A stretch of DNA of 64,000 nucleotides, from assembly GCF_001584325.1 (NCBI RefSeq), contig NZ_LSAZ01000008.1, forward strand, positions 1-64,000, read 5' to 3'. The notes beneath the pieces are model-generated. The model did no database searches, was not told the DNA's origin, and worked only from the letters and a program-made list of their open reading frames with translations. Numbering within the stretch: position 1 is the first letter of the stretch; each line of letters starts with the position of its first letter. The DNA is from Bacillus nakamurai. GTDB taxonomy: Bacteria; Bacillota; Bacilli; Bacillales; Bacillaceae. The position numbers and the translations under genes were made by a program. Below are positions 8,734 through 17,545 of this stretch, piece by piece.

Positions 8734-9733
8734 TCTTTGGTTTATACTCGTTGCTTTATTGTTTGTCGGATTTTTCTTTTTAGAAGGGTTTGATTTCGGT
8801 GTCGGCATTTCGACCCGATTTCTTGGCCATAATGAATTAGAACGCAGAGTGCTGATCAACACGATCGGCCCGTTCTGGGATGCGAATGAAGTATGGCTCT
8901 TGACGGGTACGGGAGCGATTTTCGCGGCATTCCCGAACTGGTACGCGACGATGCTGAGCGGGTATTACATTCCGTTTATCATTATTCTTCTTGCTTTAAT
9001 GGGCAGGGGGGTTGCCTTTGAATTCCGCGGAAAAGTGGATAACCTGAAATGGGTCAAAGCATGGGACTGGGTCATTTTCTTCGGAAGTCTCATCCCGCCG
9101 TTTGTGTTTGGCGTTATTTTCACAAGCTTATTCCGCGGCATGCCGATTGACGGAAACATGAATATCCATGCCGGATTCTCTGATTTTATTAACGGATATT
9201 CCGTTCTTGGCGGTGTAACCGTCACACTTCTTGCTTTCCTGCATGGTTTAATGTTTGTCACACTGCGCACGATCGGCGATTTGCAGGATCGGGCGAGAAG
9301 AATGGCAAAACGGGTGATCGGCGTTATTTTTCTTTTTGTGCTCGCGTTCTTTGCGATGTCTGCATACGATACAGATATGTTTACACGCCGGGCAAACATC
9401 ACGATCCCTGTGTTCGTGCTGATTGTCATCTGCAACTTGCTTGCCGTTCTGTTTATGAGCAAGAAAAAGGACGGCTGGGCATTCGGTATGACCGGTGCGG
9501 GACTTGCGTTAACAGTCGCAATGATTTTCATCTCATTGTTCCCGCGCGTCATGGTCAGCTCGCTTAAAAGCGCGTACGACTTAACAGTAGCTAATGCGTC
9601 TTCCGGTGATTATTCGCTTAAGGTCATGACAATTGCTGCATTAACTCTTTTGCCGTTTGTCATCGGCAGTCAGATCTGGAGCTATTATGTATTCCGGAAG
9701 CGCGTCAGCCATAAGGAGCCTATGACTTATTAA
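8717..9733 (+). CDS. cydB: Cytochrome bd oxidase subunit II
   Basis: Second integral subunit (338 residues) of the bd oxidase, stabilising the haem di-centre of CydA. It has eight or so hydrophobic segments, with the family motifs FFLEGFDFGVG near the N-terminus and GPFWDANEVWL near residue 55. The start at 8717 has GGAGG seven bases upstream and lies inside the end of cydA, so the two are translationally coupled. The stop codon overlaps the start of cydC by one base (TAATG). Confidence 0.95.
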   Translation: MASLHDLWFILVALLFVGFFFLEGFDFGVGISTRFLGHNELERRVLINTIGPFWDANEVWLLTGTGAIFAAFPNWYATMLSGYYIPFIIILLALMGRGVAFEFRGKVDNLKWVKAWDWVIFFGSLIPPFVFGVIFTSLFRGMPIDGNMNIHAGFSDFINGYSVLGGVTVTLLAFLHGLMFVTLRTIGDLQDRARRMAKRVIGVIFLFVLAFFAMSAYDTDMFTRRANITIPVFVLIVICNLLAVLFMSKKKDGWAFGMTGAGLALTVAMIFISLFPRVMVSSLKSAYDLTVANASSGDYSLKVMTIAALTLLPFVIGSQIWSYYVFRKRVSHKEPMTY

Positions 9734-11436
9734 TGGGAAAAGACCTGTTTCTTTATAAAGGAATGAAGCGGATTCTCACAATCATTACAGGATTAACGAT
9801 GATTCAGACAGCCGCCATCATCATGCAGGCGGAATGGCTGAGCCAGGCGGTAACCGGACTGTTTAACGGGAAGCGGATTGCTTCTCTTTATCCGGTTATT
9901 GGTTTTTTCCTGCTTGCGTTTTTGGTCAGGCACGCTGTCACAATGGTTCGCCAAAAAATCGTTTATCAGTATGCCGCGCAAACCGGAGCTGATCTCAGAA
10001 AAAGATTTCTTGAGCAGTTGTTTCGCCTCGGCCCCCGCTTTGCGAGAAAAGAGGGGACCGGGCAGATGGTGACGCTGGCGATGGAGGGCATCAGCCAGTT
10101 CCGCCGCTATCTTGAGCTCTTTCTTCCGAAAATGGTCAGCATGGCGATTGTGCCGGCCGCCGTTGTTATTTTTGTGTTTTTTCAGGATAAAACATCGGCT
10201 TTGATTCTGGTTCTCGCGCTCCCGATTTTGATTGTTTTTATGATCCTTCTCGGACTTGTCGCACAGAAAAAAGCCGATCGGCAATGGAAGTCTTATCAGA
10301 CGCTTTCGAATCATTTCGTCGATTCGCTTCGCGGGTTGGAGACATTACGGTTTTTAGGACTAAGTAAATCACACAGCAAAAATATTTTTCATGTCAGCGA
10401 GAGATACCGCAAGGCGACAATGAGCACGCTCCGGGTAGCGTTTTTGTCTTCATTCGCCCTCGATTTCTTTACGATGCTGTCGGTGGCGACAGTGGCGGTG
10501 TTCCTTGGCTTGCGGCTGATTGACGGACACATTCTTCTCGGGCCCGCCCTCACCGCTCTGATTCTCGCGCCTGAATATTTTCTCCCGGTGCGTGAGGTGG
10601 GGAACGATTACCATGCCACGTTAAACGGGCAGGAGGCGGGGAAGACTATTCAAGCGATATTGGAGCAGCCCGGCTTTAAAGAAGAAAAACCGCTCCAGCT
10701 TGACACATGGTCTGACAAAGACGAACTGGAGCTTGCACATCTGTCCGTCCGGGAAACGATGTCTGAATTTAATCTGTCCTTTAAAGGGAAGAAAAAAATC
10801 GGGATTATCGGTGAAAGCGGCGCGGGAAAATCCACTCTCATTGATGTGCTGGGCGGCTTTTTAGAGCCTGAATCCGGTGAGATCAAGGTAAACGGAGTAT
10901 CCCGCTCCCATTTGCAGACGGACGGCTGGCAGAAGCAGCTTCTGTATATTCCGCAGCATCCGTATATTTTTGATGATACGTTAATGAATAATATTCGGTT
11001 TTATCATCCGGAGGCATCCCGCGAGGAAACGGCCCGGGCTGCAGCTTCGGCTGGTCTTTCTGAGCTGATCAATGATCTGCCTGAAGGCCTTGACGGCCGA
11101 ATCGGAGAAGGCGGACGGGCGCTCAGCGGAGGGCAGGCTCAGCGTGTCGCGCTGGCACGGGCCTTTTTAGGGAACCGTCCGATTCTCCTTTTGGATGAGC
11201 CGACCGCTCACCTTGATATTGAAACAGAATATGAAATAAAAGAAACAATGAATCTTTTGTTTGAGGATAAGCTCGTTTTTCTCGCTACTCACCGTCTTCA
11301 CTGGATGCTTGAGATGGACGAAATGATCGTGCTTGATCACGGCGCGGTGGCGGAAATCGGCACCCACGATGAATTGATAGCGAAACAGGGCGTGTACGCC
11401 AAACTTGTAAAGGCCCAATTGGGGGAAAGAACATGA
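9733..11436 (+). CDS. cydC: Thiol/haem ABC exporter subunit CydC (cytochrome bd assembly)
   Basis: Half-transporter of 567 residues. A six-helix membrane domain covers about residues 15-315 and an ATPase domain the rest. Motifs are Walker A GESGAGKST, signature LSGGQAQRVALARA, Walker B ILLLDEPTAHLD and the H-loop ATHRLHW. With CydD it forms the heterodimer needed for assembly of cytochrome bd, in other bacteria by export of cysteine or glutathione. In Bacillus nomenclature this protein is CydC although it corresponds to the CydD-like half in some other species. It starts at the last base of cydB and overlaps cydD by four bases, so the four genes form one tight operon. Confidence 0.93.
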   Translation: MGKDLFLYKGMKRILTIITGLTMIQTAAIIMQAEWLSQAVTGLFNGKRIASLYPVIGFFLLAFLVRHAVTMVRQKIVYQYAAQTGADLRKRFLEQLFRLGPRFARKEGTGQMVTLAMEGISQFRRYLELFLPKMVSMAIVPAAVVIFVFFQDKTSALILVLALPILIVFMILLGLVAQKKADRQWKSYQTLSNHFVDSLRGLETLRFLGLSKSHSKNIFHVSERYRKATMSTLRVAFLSSFALDFFTMLSVATVAVFLGLRLIDGHILLGPALTALILAPEYFLPVREVGNDYHATLNGQEAGKTIQAILEQPGFKEEKPLQLDTWSDKDELELAHLSVRETMSEFNLSFKGKKKIGIIGESGAGKSTLIDVLGGFLEPESGEIKVNGVSRSHLQTDGWQKQLLYIPQHPYIFDDTLMNNIRFYHPEASREETARAAASAGLSELINDLPEGLDGRIGEGGRALSGGQAQRVALARAFLGNRPILLLDEPTAHLDIETEYEIKETMNLLFEDKLVFLATHRLHWMLEMDEMIVLDHGAVAEIGTHDELIAKQGVYAKLVKAQLGERT

Positions 11437-13163
11437 TGAAAGAACAATGGATTCTGCCGTATATAAAGCAAAATGCCCGTTTGTTTGTTCTTGTTGTTTT
11501 TTTGGGTGCGGTTACCATCTTTTCGGCGGCCTTTCTCATGTTCACTTCCGGTTATTTGATATCAAAGTCGGCAACAAGGCCTGAGAATATCCTGCTTGTG
11601 TACGTTCCGATCGTCGCCGTGCGCACTTTCGGAATTGCGCGTTCCGTATCCCGGTACGCCGAGCGCCTGACAGGGCATCACATCATTCTGAAAATCGTGT
11701 CTGACATGCGGGTCCGGCTTTACAATATGCTGGAGCCGGCTTCATTAATGCTGACCTCCCGTTTTCGGACGGGTGACATGCTCGGCATTTTGGCTGAGGA
11801 TATTGAGCATTTGCAGGATGCGTTTTTAAAAACGATTTTCCCGGCCGTATCCGCCTTGCTGCTGTATGTGGCGGCTATTATCGGGCTTGGCTGTTTCTCT
11901 TGGCCGTTTGCTGCCATCGCGGCGATTTACCTGTTTGTTTTGGTTGTATTGTTTCCGATTGTGTCACTTCTTGTGACGAGAGCGAAAAATATGAGGCTGA
12001 AAAGCGGCCGCAACTCGCTTTACAGCCGGCTGACAGACGCCGTGTTAGGCGTAAGCGACTGGATGTTTTCAGGGCGCCAGGCAACCTTTATTGCTTCTTA
12101 TGAAGAAAAGGAAAAGGCATGGTTTGAGCTGGAAAGCAAACGGCAGCAGTTTACGAGGTGGCGTGATCTGGCGGCGCAATGTCTTGTCGGCGGCTTCATT
12201 TTGATGATGCTGGTCTGGACAGCGGGCCAGTATGCAGACGGCAAGATGGCCAACACGATGATCGCGGCATTTGTTCTTGTTGTATTTCCGTTGACGGAAG
12301 CTTTTTTGCCCCTTTCTGATGCGCTGACAGAAGTGCCTTCTTATCAGGATTCGATCAGCAGAATGAGCAAGGCGGCTCCGGAGCTGAAGGGGCCGGAGAT
12401 TGAACAGACAAAGGAGAAGCTGGATGTTTCCGATGTTACGCTGCGGTTTGATGACGTGACATTTTCTTATGATGAACACAGCCATGTGCTGAACCGATTT
12501 TCTTTCACCCTCCGGCAAGGCGAAAAAATGGCGCTGCTCGGCAGGAGCGGTTCAGGAAAGTCCACGTCACTCGCTTTGATTGAAGGCGCCTTAATTCCCG
12601 ATTCAGGCAAGGTGACGTTAAATGGTCTGGAAACTGCCGCCGTACAGGAGCAGCTTTCCTCAGCGGTGGCCGTCTTGAATCAAAAGCCACATCTGTTTAA
12701 TACGAGCATTATGAACAATATCCGGCTTGGGAACGGAAAGGCCAGTGACGAAGATGTAAGGCGCGCGGCACGGCAAGTGAAGCTGCACGATTATATTGAA
12801 TCGCTGCCTGAAGGCTATGACACGTCCGTGCAGGAGACGGGGATTCGTTTTTCCGGCGGGGAGCGTCAGCGGATCGCCCTTGCCCGCATCCTTCTTCAAG
12901 ATACGCCGATCATTATTCTCGATGAGCCGACGGTCGGCCTTGATGCGGTAACGGAACGGGAACTGCTCGATACGATCTTTGACGTGTTTAAAGAAAAAAC
13001 GATCTTATGGATTACACACCATTTAGCCGGTGTGGAAACCGCTGATAAAATCGTCTTTTTAGAAAACGGAAAAACAGAAATGGAAGGAACTCATGAAGAA
13101 TTGCTTGCAGGAAATGAACGGTACCGCAAGCTTTACCATCTTGATGTTCCGGTCAGAATGTAA
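11433..13163 (+). CDS. cydD: Thiol/haem ABC exporter subunit CydD (cytochrome bd assembly)
   Basis: Partner half-transporter of 576 residues. Membrane domain about residues 15-310, ATPase domain from about 340, with Walker A GRSGSGKST, signature FSGGERQRIALARI, Walker B IIILDEPTVGLD and the switch histidine in WITHHLAG. It overlaps cydC (ATGATG within the end of cydC) and is the last gene before a strong terminator, closing the cydABCD operon. Confidence 0.93.
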   Translation: MMKEQWILPYIKQNARLFVLVVFLGAVTIFSAAFLMFTSGYLISKSATRPENILLVYVPIVAVRTFGIARSVSRYAERLTGHHIILKIVSDMRVRLYNMLEPASLMLTSRFRTGDMLGILAEDIEHLQDAFLKTIFPAVSALLLYVAAIIGLGCFSWPFAAIAAIYLFVLVVLFPIVSLLVTRAKNMRLKSGRNSLYSRLTDAVLGVSDWMFSGRQATFIASYEEKEKAWFELESKRQQFTRWRDLAAQCLVGGFILMMLVWTAGQYADGKMANTMIAAFVLVVFPLTEAFLPLSDALTEVPSYQDSISRMSKAAPELKGPEIEQTKEKLDVSDVTLRFDDVTFSYDEHSHVLNRFSFTLRQGEKMALLGRSGSGKSTSLALIEGALIPDSGKVTLNGLETAAVQEQLSSAVAVLNQKPHLFNTSIMNNIRLGNGKASDEDVRRAARQVKLHDYIESLPEGYDTSVQETGIRFSGGERQRIALARILLQDTPIIILDEPTVGLDAVTERELLDTIFDVFKEKTILWITHHLAGVETADKIVFLENGKTEMEGTHEELLAGNERYRKLYHLDVPVRM

Positions 13164-13164
13164 G

Positions 13165-13191
13165 CAGCCGCAATGAAGCGGCTGTTTTTTT
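13165..13191 (+). terminator. Terminator of the cydABCD operon
   Basis: Stem CAGCCGC (13165-13171) with GCGGCTG (13178-13184), six-base loop and a run of seven T. Confidence 0.85.
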
Positions 13192-13205
13192 GTGTTGACC
13201 GTACT

Positions 13206-13231
13206 GTTTAAAACTCTGCTGTATTTGGAAT
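13206..13231 (+). promoter_or_regulatory. Sigma-B-type promoter before yxkO
   Basis: GTTTAA (13206-13211), a 14-base spacer, then TGGAAT (13226-13231) fits the sigma-B pattern GTTTAA-N12-15-GGGWAW with one mismatch. In B. subtilis yxkO belongs to the general stress regulon. Located about 30 bases before the gene start. Confidence 0.5.
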
Positions 13232-13262
13232 ATAAATAGAAGACAGAAGAGGAGGTATATGG

Positions 13263-14074
13263 ATGAAGATTCTTGATTGGACTGAAAAGGATGTAAAAGA
13301 TACATTGCCAAAACGGGACGCTGCCAGCCATAAAGGAATGTTCGGGACGGCGCTATTACTGGCGGGGAGCGACGACATGCCGGGCTGGGGGCGATGCGGA
13401 GCGGGGTCGGCAAGCTTGTCATTGGAACATCGGCCGGCGTCATCCCGCTCATCGTTCCGGTTTTGCCTGAGGCGACGTATTGGCGTGACGGCTGGGAAAA
13501 AGCTGCGGCTGGGCAGCCCGAAGAAACATATCGGGCCGCTGCTATCGGGCCGGGCCTCCCCCAAACAGAAGAGGTGCAGCGGGCGGCGGATCACCTGCTG
13601 CAAGGCGATTGCCCTGTTGTCCTTGACGCGGGCGCCATTACGAAGCGGTCGTATCCGGCAAGAAAAGCTCCGACGATCCTGACGCCGCATCCCGGTGAAT
13701 TCTCAAGAATGACGGGCATTCCGATCAAAGAGCTGCAGCAGCACAGAGCTGAATACGCCGCGGAATGGTCGAAACGGCTCAATGTGACGATAGTGCTGAA
13801 AGGAAATGAAACCATCATTGCCTTTCCCGACGGGGAGTGCCGAAGAAACACAACCGGAAACGGCGCGCTTGCAAAAGGCGGGACCGGAGACACGCTGACG
13901 GGAATGATCCTCGGCATGCTCTGCTGCCACAAGGAACCGAAGCACGCCGTGTTAAACGCTGTCCGCCTCCACGGCGCCTGCGCGGAGCTGTGGACGGAGG
14001 AGCACTCCGCCCATACCTTATTGGCACACGAGCTTTCAGAGCTGCTGCCGAGGGTGTGGAAGCAGTATGAATAA
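13263..14074 (+). pseudogene. yxkO: ADP-dependent NAD(P)H-hydrate dehydratase YxkO, broken by a 19-nt deletion
   Basis: YxkO repairs damaged NADHX/NADPHX and is normally about 276 residues. Here the first 40 codons (MKILDWTEKD to GSDDMPG) are in one frame and the rest, from GLGAMRSGVGKLV onward (in frame to 14074), is in another. The later part keeps the ribokinase-like features, including TPHPGEF, VLKGNETI and the catalytic NGALAKGGTGDTLTG. The family normally reads DDMPG-AALLA-GLGAMRSG; here CCGGG at about 13380 joins the two blocks directly. The missing length is 19 nt and the expected intact sequence would carry CCGGG-type repeats at both ends, which suggests slippage. A downstream ATG at 13394 could only give an N-truncated enzyme lacking the first core strand. 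Confidence 0.85.
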
Positions 14075-14076
14075 AG

Positions 14077-14112
14077 AAGAGCTGTCTTTATAGTGAAGAC
14101 AGCTCTTTTTGT
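14077..14112. terminator. Bidirectional terminator between yxkO and the NCS1 permease
   Basis: A 12-bp perfect stem (AAGAGCTGTCTT 14077-14088 with its complement 14096-14107) and T run. It overlaps the last codon of the converging permease gene. Confidence 0.8.
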
Positions 14113-15446
14113 TTTACCCTTGATTTCATCAGTACATAATAAAGCAGCGACGGTACGGCTAGGCCGACGATCCAGGCAATGTCGCCGCCGCCAAAGATTT
14201 CTGCGAGCGGACCGATGTAAAAGGATGTATTGATGAATGGGATTTCTAATAAAATCGACGAAACGAAGGCGGCCGTTGTGATCCAATTGACCCTGCCGTA
14301 TTGTCCGTTTACGTCAAACATCGATTTGACGTGGTATTTCCCGCGGCGGATAAAGTAGTAATCCACGAGGTTGATCGCTGTCCATGGGATTAAGAAATAA
14401 CTGATGAAAAAGATAAAATGTAAAAACAGTTCCATGAAGTTGCTTTGCCCTAAGAGGCTTAACACAGTACCCGCTGCTGTGACACAAAGGATCATCACCA
14501 CTCTTGTTTTCGGCGTCACCTTCAGTTTCAAAAACGGCTCCAAGGTGGTCGTCGTTGACATAAAGGCCCCGTATAAATTAAAGACATTGATCGCCATTTG
14601 TCCGAACAAGACGATGATAAGCATAATGAAGGAAAACGGACCGAACAATTGGACCATCTGATTTCCTGCATTGGCGGTAAAGTCCGGGATCGCCGTCGTC
14701 ATAAAGGCGCCGAGAACCATCATCCATATGGAACTGACTGATGTACCTGCATAGCTGTACCAGAAGGTATGCGATGCCGGTGTTTTGACCGGCAGATAGC
14801 GGGAGTAATCTGCGACATATGGCGCGTATGCCAGCTGCCATGTGGCCACCGCACTGATCGCTACTAAGAAAACAGGCAAATCTAATGAGCCGGGCACCCA
14901 GCTTCCTGAGGGGATCGGCAGTTGAAAGATAAGAATCGTTGCAGCGAGAAAAACGGCAAAGGAGGTCCAAGAGAGGATTTTTTGCATGTTGTGAATCAGA
15001 TCATGACCGTAAATCGTGAGTAAAAAACAGATGGCGCTTAAGCCGATAATACACCATGAAGCCGGAATCGGGACAAAGCTGCTTAATGTACCGGCTGCGA
15101 GAATCGTACTGCTCGCAAAGAAGCCCAGGTAGATAAACATGACCAAAAAGAGGGGCAGAATCGCTCCGATCACGCCAAATTGAGCGCGGCTTTGAATCAT
15201 TTGCGGGATGCCGAGCTGAGGTCCTTGTGCGGAATGAGAGGCCATAAAGATTGCGCCGATAAAGGTTCCGATAATAATTGCCGCGATACTCCAAAAAAGA
15301 TCAAGCCCCATCGTAACGGGCAGTGTGCCGGTGACTAACGTCGTAATATGCATATTCGCCCCGAACCAAACGGGAAATAAATCTCTAGCCTTTCCATGTC
15401 TTTCATGATGCGGAATGTGTTCAATCGTTCGCCTTTCTACTTTCAA
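14088..15446 (-). CDS. yxlA: NCS1-family purine/cytosine permease YxlA
   Basis: Membrane carrier of the nucleobase-cation-symport-1 family, 452 residues from the chosen start. About twelve hydrophobic segments are visible; the N-terminal signature FPVWFGANMHITTLVTG (partly shown: VWFGANMHITT) is typical of cytosine/purine permeases. Substrate is not determinable from sequence alone. A TTG at 15446 is chosen because GGAGGAG lies eight bases before it and the product begins MKVERRTIEHIP; an upstream TTG at 15488 lacks a ribosome site. It matches yxlA of B. subtilis by position beside yxkO. Confidence 0.75.
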   Translation of the reverse strand: MKVERRTIEHIPHHERHGKARDLFPVWFGANMHITTLVTGTLPVTMGLDLFWSIAAIIIGTFIGAIFMASHSAQGPQLGIPQMIQSRAQFGVIGAILPLFLVMFIYLGFFASSTILAAGTLSSFVPIPASWCIIGLSAICFLLTIYGHDLIHNMQKILSWTSFAVFLAATILIFQLPIPSGSWVPGSLDLPVFLVAISAVATWQLAYAPYVADYSRYLPVKTPASHTFWYSYAGTSVSSIWMMVLGAFMTTAIPDFTANAGNQMVQLFGPFSFIMLIIVLFGQMAINVFNLYGAFMSTTTTLEPFLKLKVTPKTRVVMILCVTAAGTVLSLLGQSNFMELFLHFIFFISYFLIPWTAINLVDYYFIRRGKYHVKSMFDVNGQYGRVNWITTAAFVSSILLEIPFINTSFYIGPLAEIFGGGDIAWIVGLAVPSLLYYVLMKSRVKQKELSSL

Positions 15447-15499
15447 TAGATAATCTCCTCCGTATGTTCTTCTTTCACATAAAGTCATAGCTTAACAGA

Positions 15500-15833
15500 T
15501 TGGCTTACCGTTTACAAATTCCTGTATCGCAACACCTGTCCGACAGCCGCTCTGAGGTTTTGATCTCGATATTTGATAAACGAAATGGACTGCAATTCAG
15601 TAGTTATTCAATTTCGCTGCATTATGATGTAAGTGAAGACCTGGTTCAGGAAAACTTTCTGAAGGGATATGTTTACCGCTTTTTCCACATGGCTGATCTC
15701 TATTGCGACACGTCTGTATCACGATGGCCAAAAAAACAGAAAAAACAGGTTGCAGACGATGTGCATACGTAAAGTCCAATTGGAACTTGCGGACCTCCCG
15801 ACCGAACAGCCAAACGCAGGCCAAAATCGATAA
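15500..15833 (+). pseudogene. sigY: Decayed ECF sigma factor gene, probably sigY
   Basis: Two neighbouring frames together spell region 2 of an extracytoplasmic-function sigma factor. One frame contains SISLHYDVSEDLVQENFLKGY, in which DVSEDLVQENFLKGY is the region 2.2 core-binding signature. A second frame, from TGG at 15690, reads WLISIATRLYHDGQKNRKN, the region 2.3/2.4 signature, and stops at 15833. A one-base shift between them breaks the gene, the upstream part is unrecognisable and region 4 is missing. In B. subtilis the sigY operon lies near yxlA, so this is most likely the remains of sigY, with its yxlCDEFG partners deleted. The sigY identity is inferred from synteny; the sigma-factor character is seen directly. 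Confidence 0.65.
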
Positions 15834-16006
15834 GATAACTATTTATATAGAGCTTAGAAGGTATTGTTGTGATTGTGAGCTAATATGTATGAAAAAGAAA
15901 TGTGTCTATCTTTTGACGAATGGCTCTGATTTTCGTTAAGCTTAAACAATAGTTTACTTAGTGTAGATTTAACGAACATTAACTCAATAAAAAGGGGATT
16001 GATTTT
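15834..16006 (+). other. AT-rich upstream region of the PVA-type hydrolase
   Basis: This stretch holds no gene. It carries the ribosome site AAAGGGGATT before the ATG at 16007. A possible -35 TTGACG is present near 15913 but no convincing -10 at the right distance was found. Confidence 0.4.
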
Positions 16007-16993
16007 ATGTGTACAAGTCTTACATTGAAAACGGCTGACGGGAACCATTTATTAGCCAGAACGATGGATTTTGCATTTCAGCTTGGCACAGAAGTGATGC
16101 TTTATCCGCGACATTATAGCTGGAGAAGTGAAGCCGACGGCAAGCTGCATGAGACGAAATACGCATTTATCGGAATGGGGAGAAATCTCGGAAACATATT
16201 ATTTGCAGACGGGGTGAATGAAAAAGGGGTATCGTGTGCGACTCTTTATTTTCCGGGTTATGCGGAATACGCGGAAGCGGGACGGGAAGGCACCTGTCAT
16301 ATTGCGCCCCATGAGTTCGTTACATGGGTATTATCAAACTGCGAATCTTTGGAAGAGGTAAAAGAAAGGCTTGCCTCATTGACAATCGTGCAAAAGAAAT
16401 TAGCTTTATTAGATACGGTGCTGCCGCTTCACTGGATTTTAACGGACCGCTCGGGAAGCTGCCTTGTCGTTGAACCTACAGCAGATGGCATACAAGTCTA
16501 TAACAACAAGCCGGGGGTGATGACCAATAGCCCTGAATTTCCATGGCATGTGACCAACTTGCGCCATTATATCGGAGTCAGACCGAATCAATTAGAAAGC
16601 AAAGTAATGGGCGGAATGACGCTGTCCGCATTCGGCCAAGGATCAGGAACAACAGGGCTGCCCGGTGATTACACGCCGCCTTCACGTTTTATCAGAGCCG
16701 CTTTTCTGAAAGAGCATTTGAAGCAGGCTGCCGCTGAAACGGAGGGTGTCACATCCGCTTTTCACGTTCTGGCCAATATGAATATTCCAAAAGGAGCGGT
16801 GATTACCGAGGATAATGAAATCGATTATACGCAGTATACGTCGGTAATGTGCAATGACACGGGGAATTATTACTTTCACCTCTATGACAACCGTCAAATT
16901 CAGAAAGTATGTTTATTTCACGAAGACCTTGACCGTCCTGAACCGAAAGTGTTTTCGGCTAAGGCGGAGGAGAACATTCAAGAGCTTAATTAG
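16007..16993 (+). CDS. yxeI: Choloylglycine hydrolase / penicillin V acylase family protein YxeI
   Basis: N-terminal nucleophile hydrolase of 328 residues, the length of the B. subtilis penicillin V acylase-type protein YxeI. The catalytic cysteine is residue 2 (MCTSLTL); after loss of Met it becomes the N-terminal nucleophile. Other family residues are visible: Arg in LLARTMDF, Asp in ARTMDFAF, Asn in [10 protein letters not shown] and Arg in [10 protein letters not shown]. Members hydrolyse amide bonds of bile salts, penicillin V or acyl-homoserine lactones; the natural substrate here is unknown. No signal peptide, so cytoplasmic. A single gene with its own terminator, placed between the decayed sigma gene and the broken catalase. 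Confidence 0.88.
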   Translation: MCTSLTLKTADGNHLLARTMDFAFQLGTEVMLYPRHYSWRSEADGKLHETKYAFIGMGRNLGNILFADGVNEKGVSCATLYFPGYAEYAEAGREGTCHIAPHEFVTWVLSNCESLEEVKERLASLTIVQKKLALLDTVLPLHWILTDRSGSCLVVEPTADGIQVYNNKPGVMTNSPEFPWHVTNLRHYIGVRPNQLESKVMGGMTLSAFGQGSGTTGLPGDYTPPSRFIRAAFLKEHLKQAAAETEGVTSAFHVLANMNIPKGAVITEDNEIDYTQYTSVMCNDTGNYYFHLYDNRQIQKVCLFHEDLDRPEPKVFSAKAEENIQELN

Positions 16994-17001
16994 CGATATT
17001 C

Positions 17002-17033
17002 AAAAAAACAGGACGCTGGGGTCCTGTTTTTTT
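17002..17033. terminator. Bidirectional terminator after yxeI
   Basis: A 13-base perfect inverted repeat (17002-17014 with 17021-17033), six-base loop, with A and T runs at the two ends. It serves yxeI and, formerly, the catalase on the minus strand. Confidence 0.85.
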
Positions 17034-17035
17034 GT

Positions 17036-17456
17036 TTAATACGAGTCAGACGGATGGCTTTCCTCTTCGGCCTGCTTCACGGCCTTCTCTGAATCGGTTG
17101 TGCCGATCGGTCCGCTGCTGTTTTTGCCTTGTTCCATTTTCAGACCTTCAGCGACCCGTCTGCCGTAGTCGGGGTCAGCTTTCGTAAAGTTTTCAATCAT
17201 TTGCTCCTGTATTTCTTTGCGGCATGTTGATAAGGTGTTCACAAGGTTGTGAATGAGCTCGCTGCGTTCAAATTCCGTAAAGCGGCGGTATGTTTCTCCG
17301 GCCTGGCCGAAGTTATTCGTCCTGTCTATCGCTTCCCGCTTCACGTCACCTTCGACATGGGGCGTATGGTCTTTTGCTTGCTTCGGTGCTTCTTTCAACC
17401 CGCCCATGACGGATGGCTCATAATTGACATGAGGGTTTTGCCCTTCTCCGATGTCG
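17036..17456 (-). pseudogene. katX: Catalase C-terminal fragment (katX-type)
   Basis: About 139 codons encode the C-terminal end of a clade-type monofunctional catalase, recognisable from [16 protein letters not shown], the family's typical hinge, through [20 protein letters not shown] to the acidic tail ending SHPSDSY. The haem-binding and catalytic core (about 400 residues) is absent. Upstream the sequence passes at a GTCGAC hexamer (about 17455-17460) into unrelated membrane-protein sequence. Location corresponds to katX in B. subtilis, a sigma-B/sigma-F catalase of spores; the katX name rests on synteny. It cannot encode an active catalase. Confidence 0.75.
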
Positions 17457-17545
17457 ACCCAATGACAAACACAAGAGTCAGTACAAAAATAAGTGCCGCT
17501 AAAACCGCAATTCCTAAAAATAACCCTCCTACCGGCACGAAATAC
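17457..17545 (-). pseudogene. First codons of a membrane transporter (arsB/aseA-like) truncated by deletion
   Basis: Starting at a GTG overlapping the end of the ArsR gene, about 27 codons give [17 protein letters not shown] and VLTLVFVIG, a first transmembrane helix like that of ArsB arsenite efflux pumps. The frame then runs into catalase DNA in the wrong frame and stops. An arsR-arsB pair is the usual arrangement, so this is interpreted as an arsenite pump gene removed by the same deletion that truncated the catalase. The short length makes the family assignment tentative. Confidence 0.45.

Noticed and set aside
8965-9552. 195-codon minus-strand frame opposite cydB
   Set aside because: Shadow of a conserved membrane gene; basic/random composition and no start signals.
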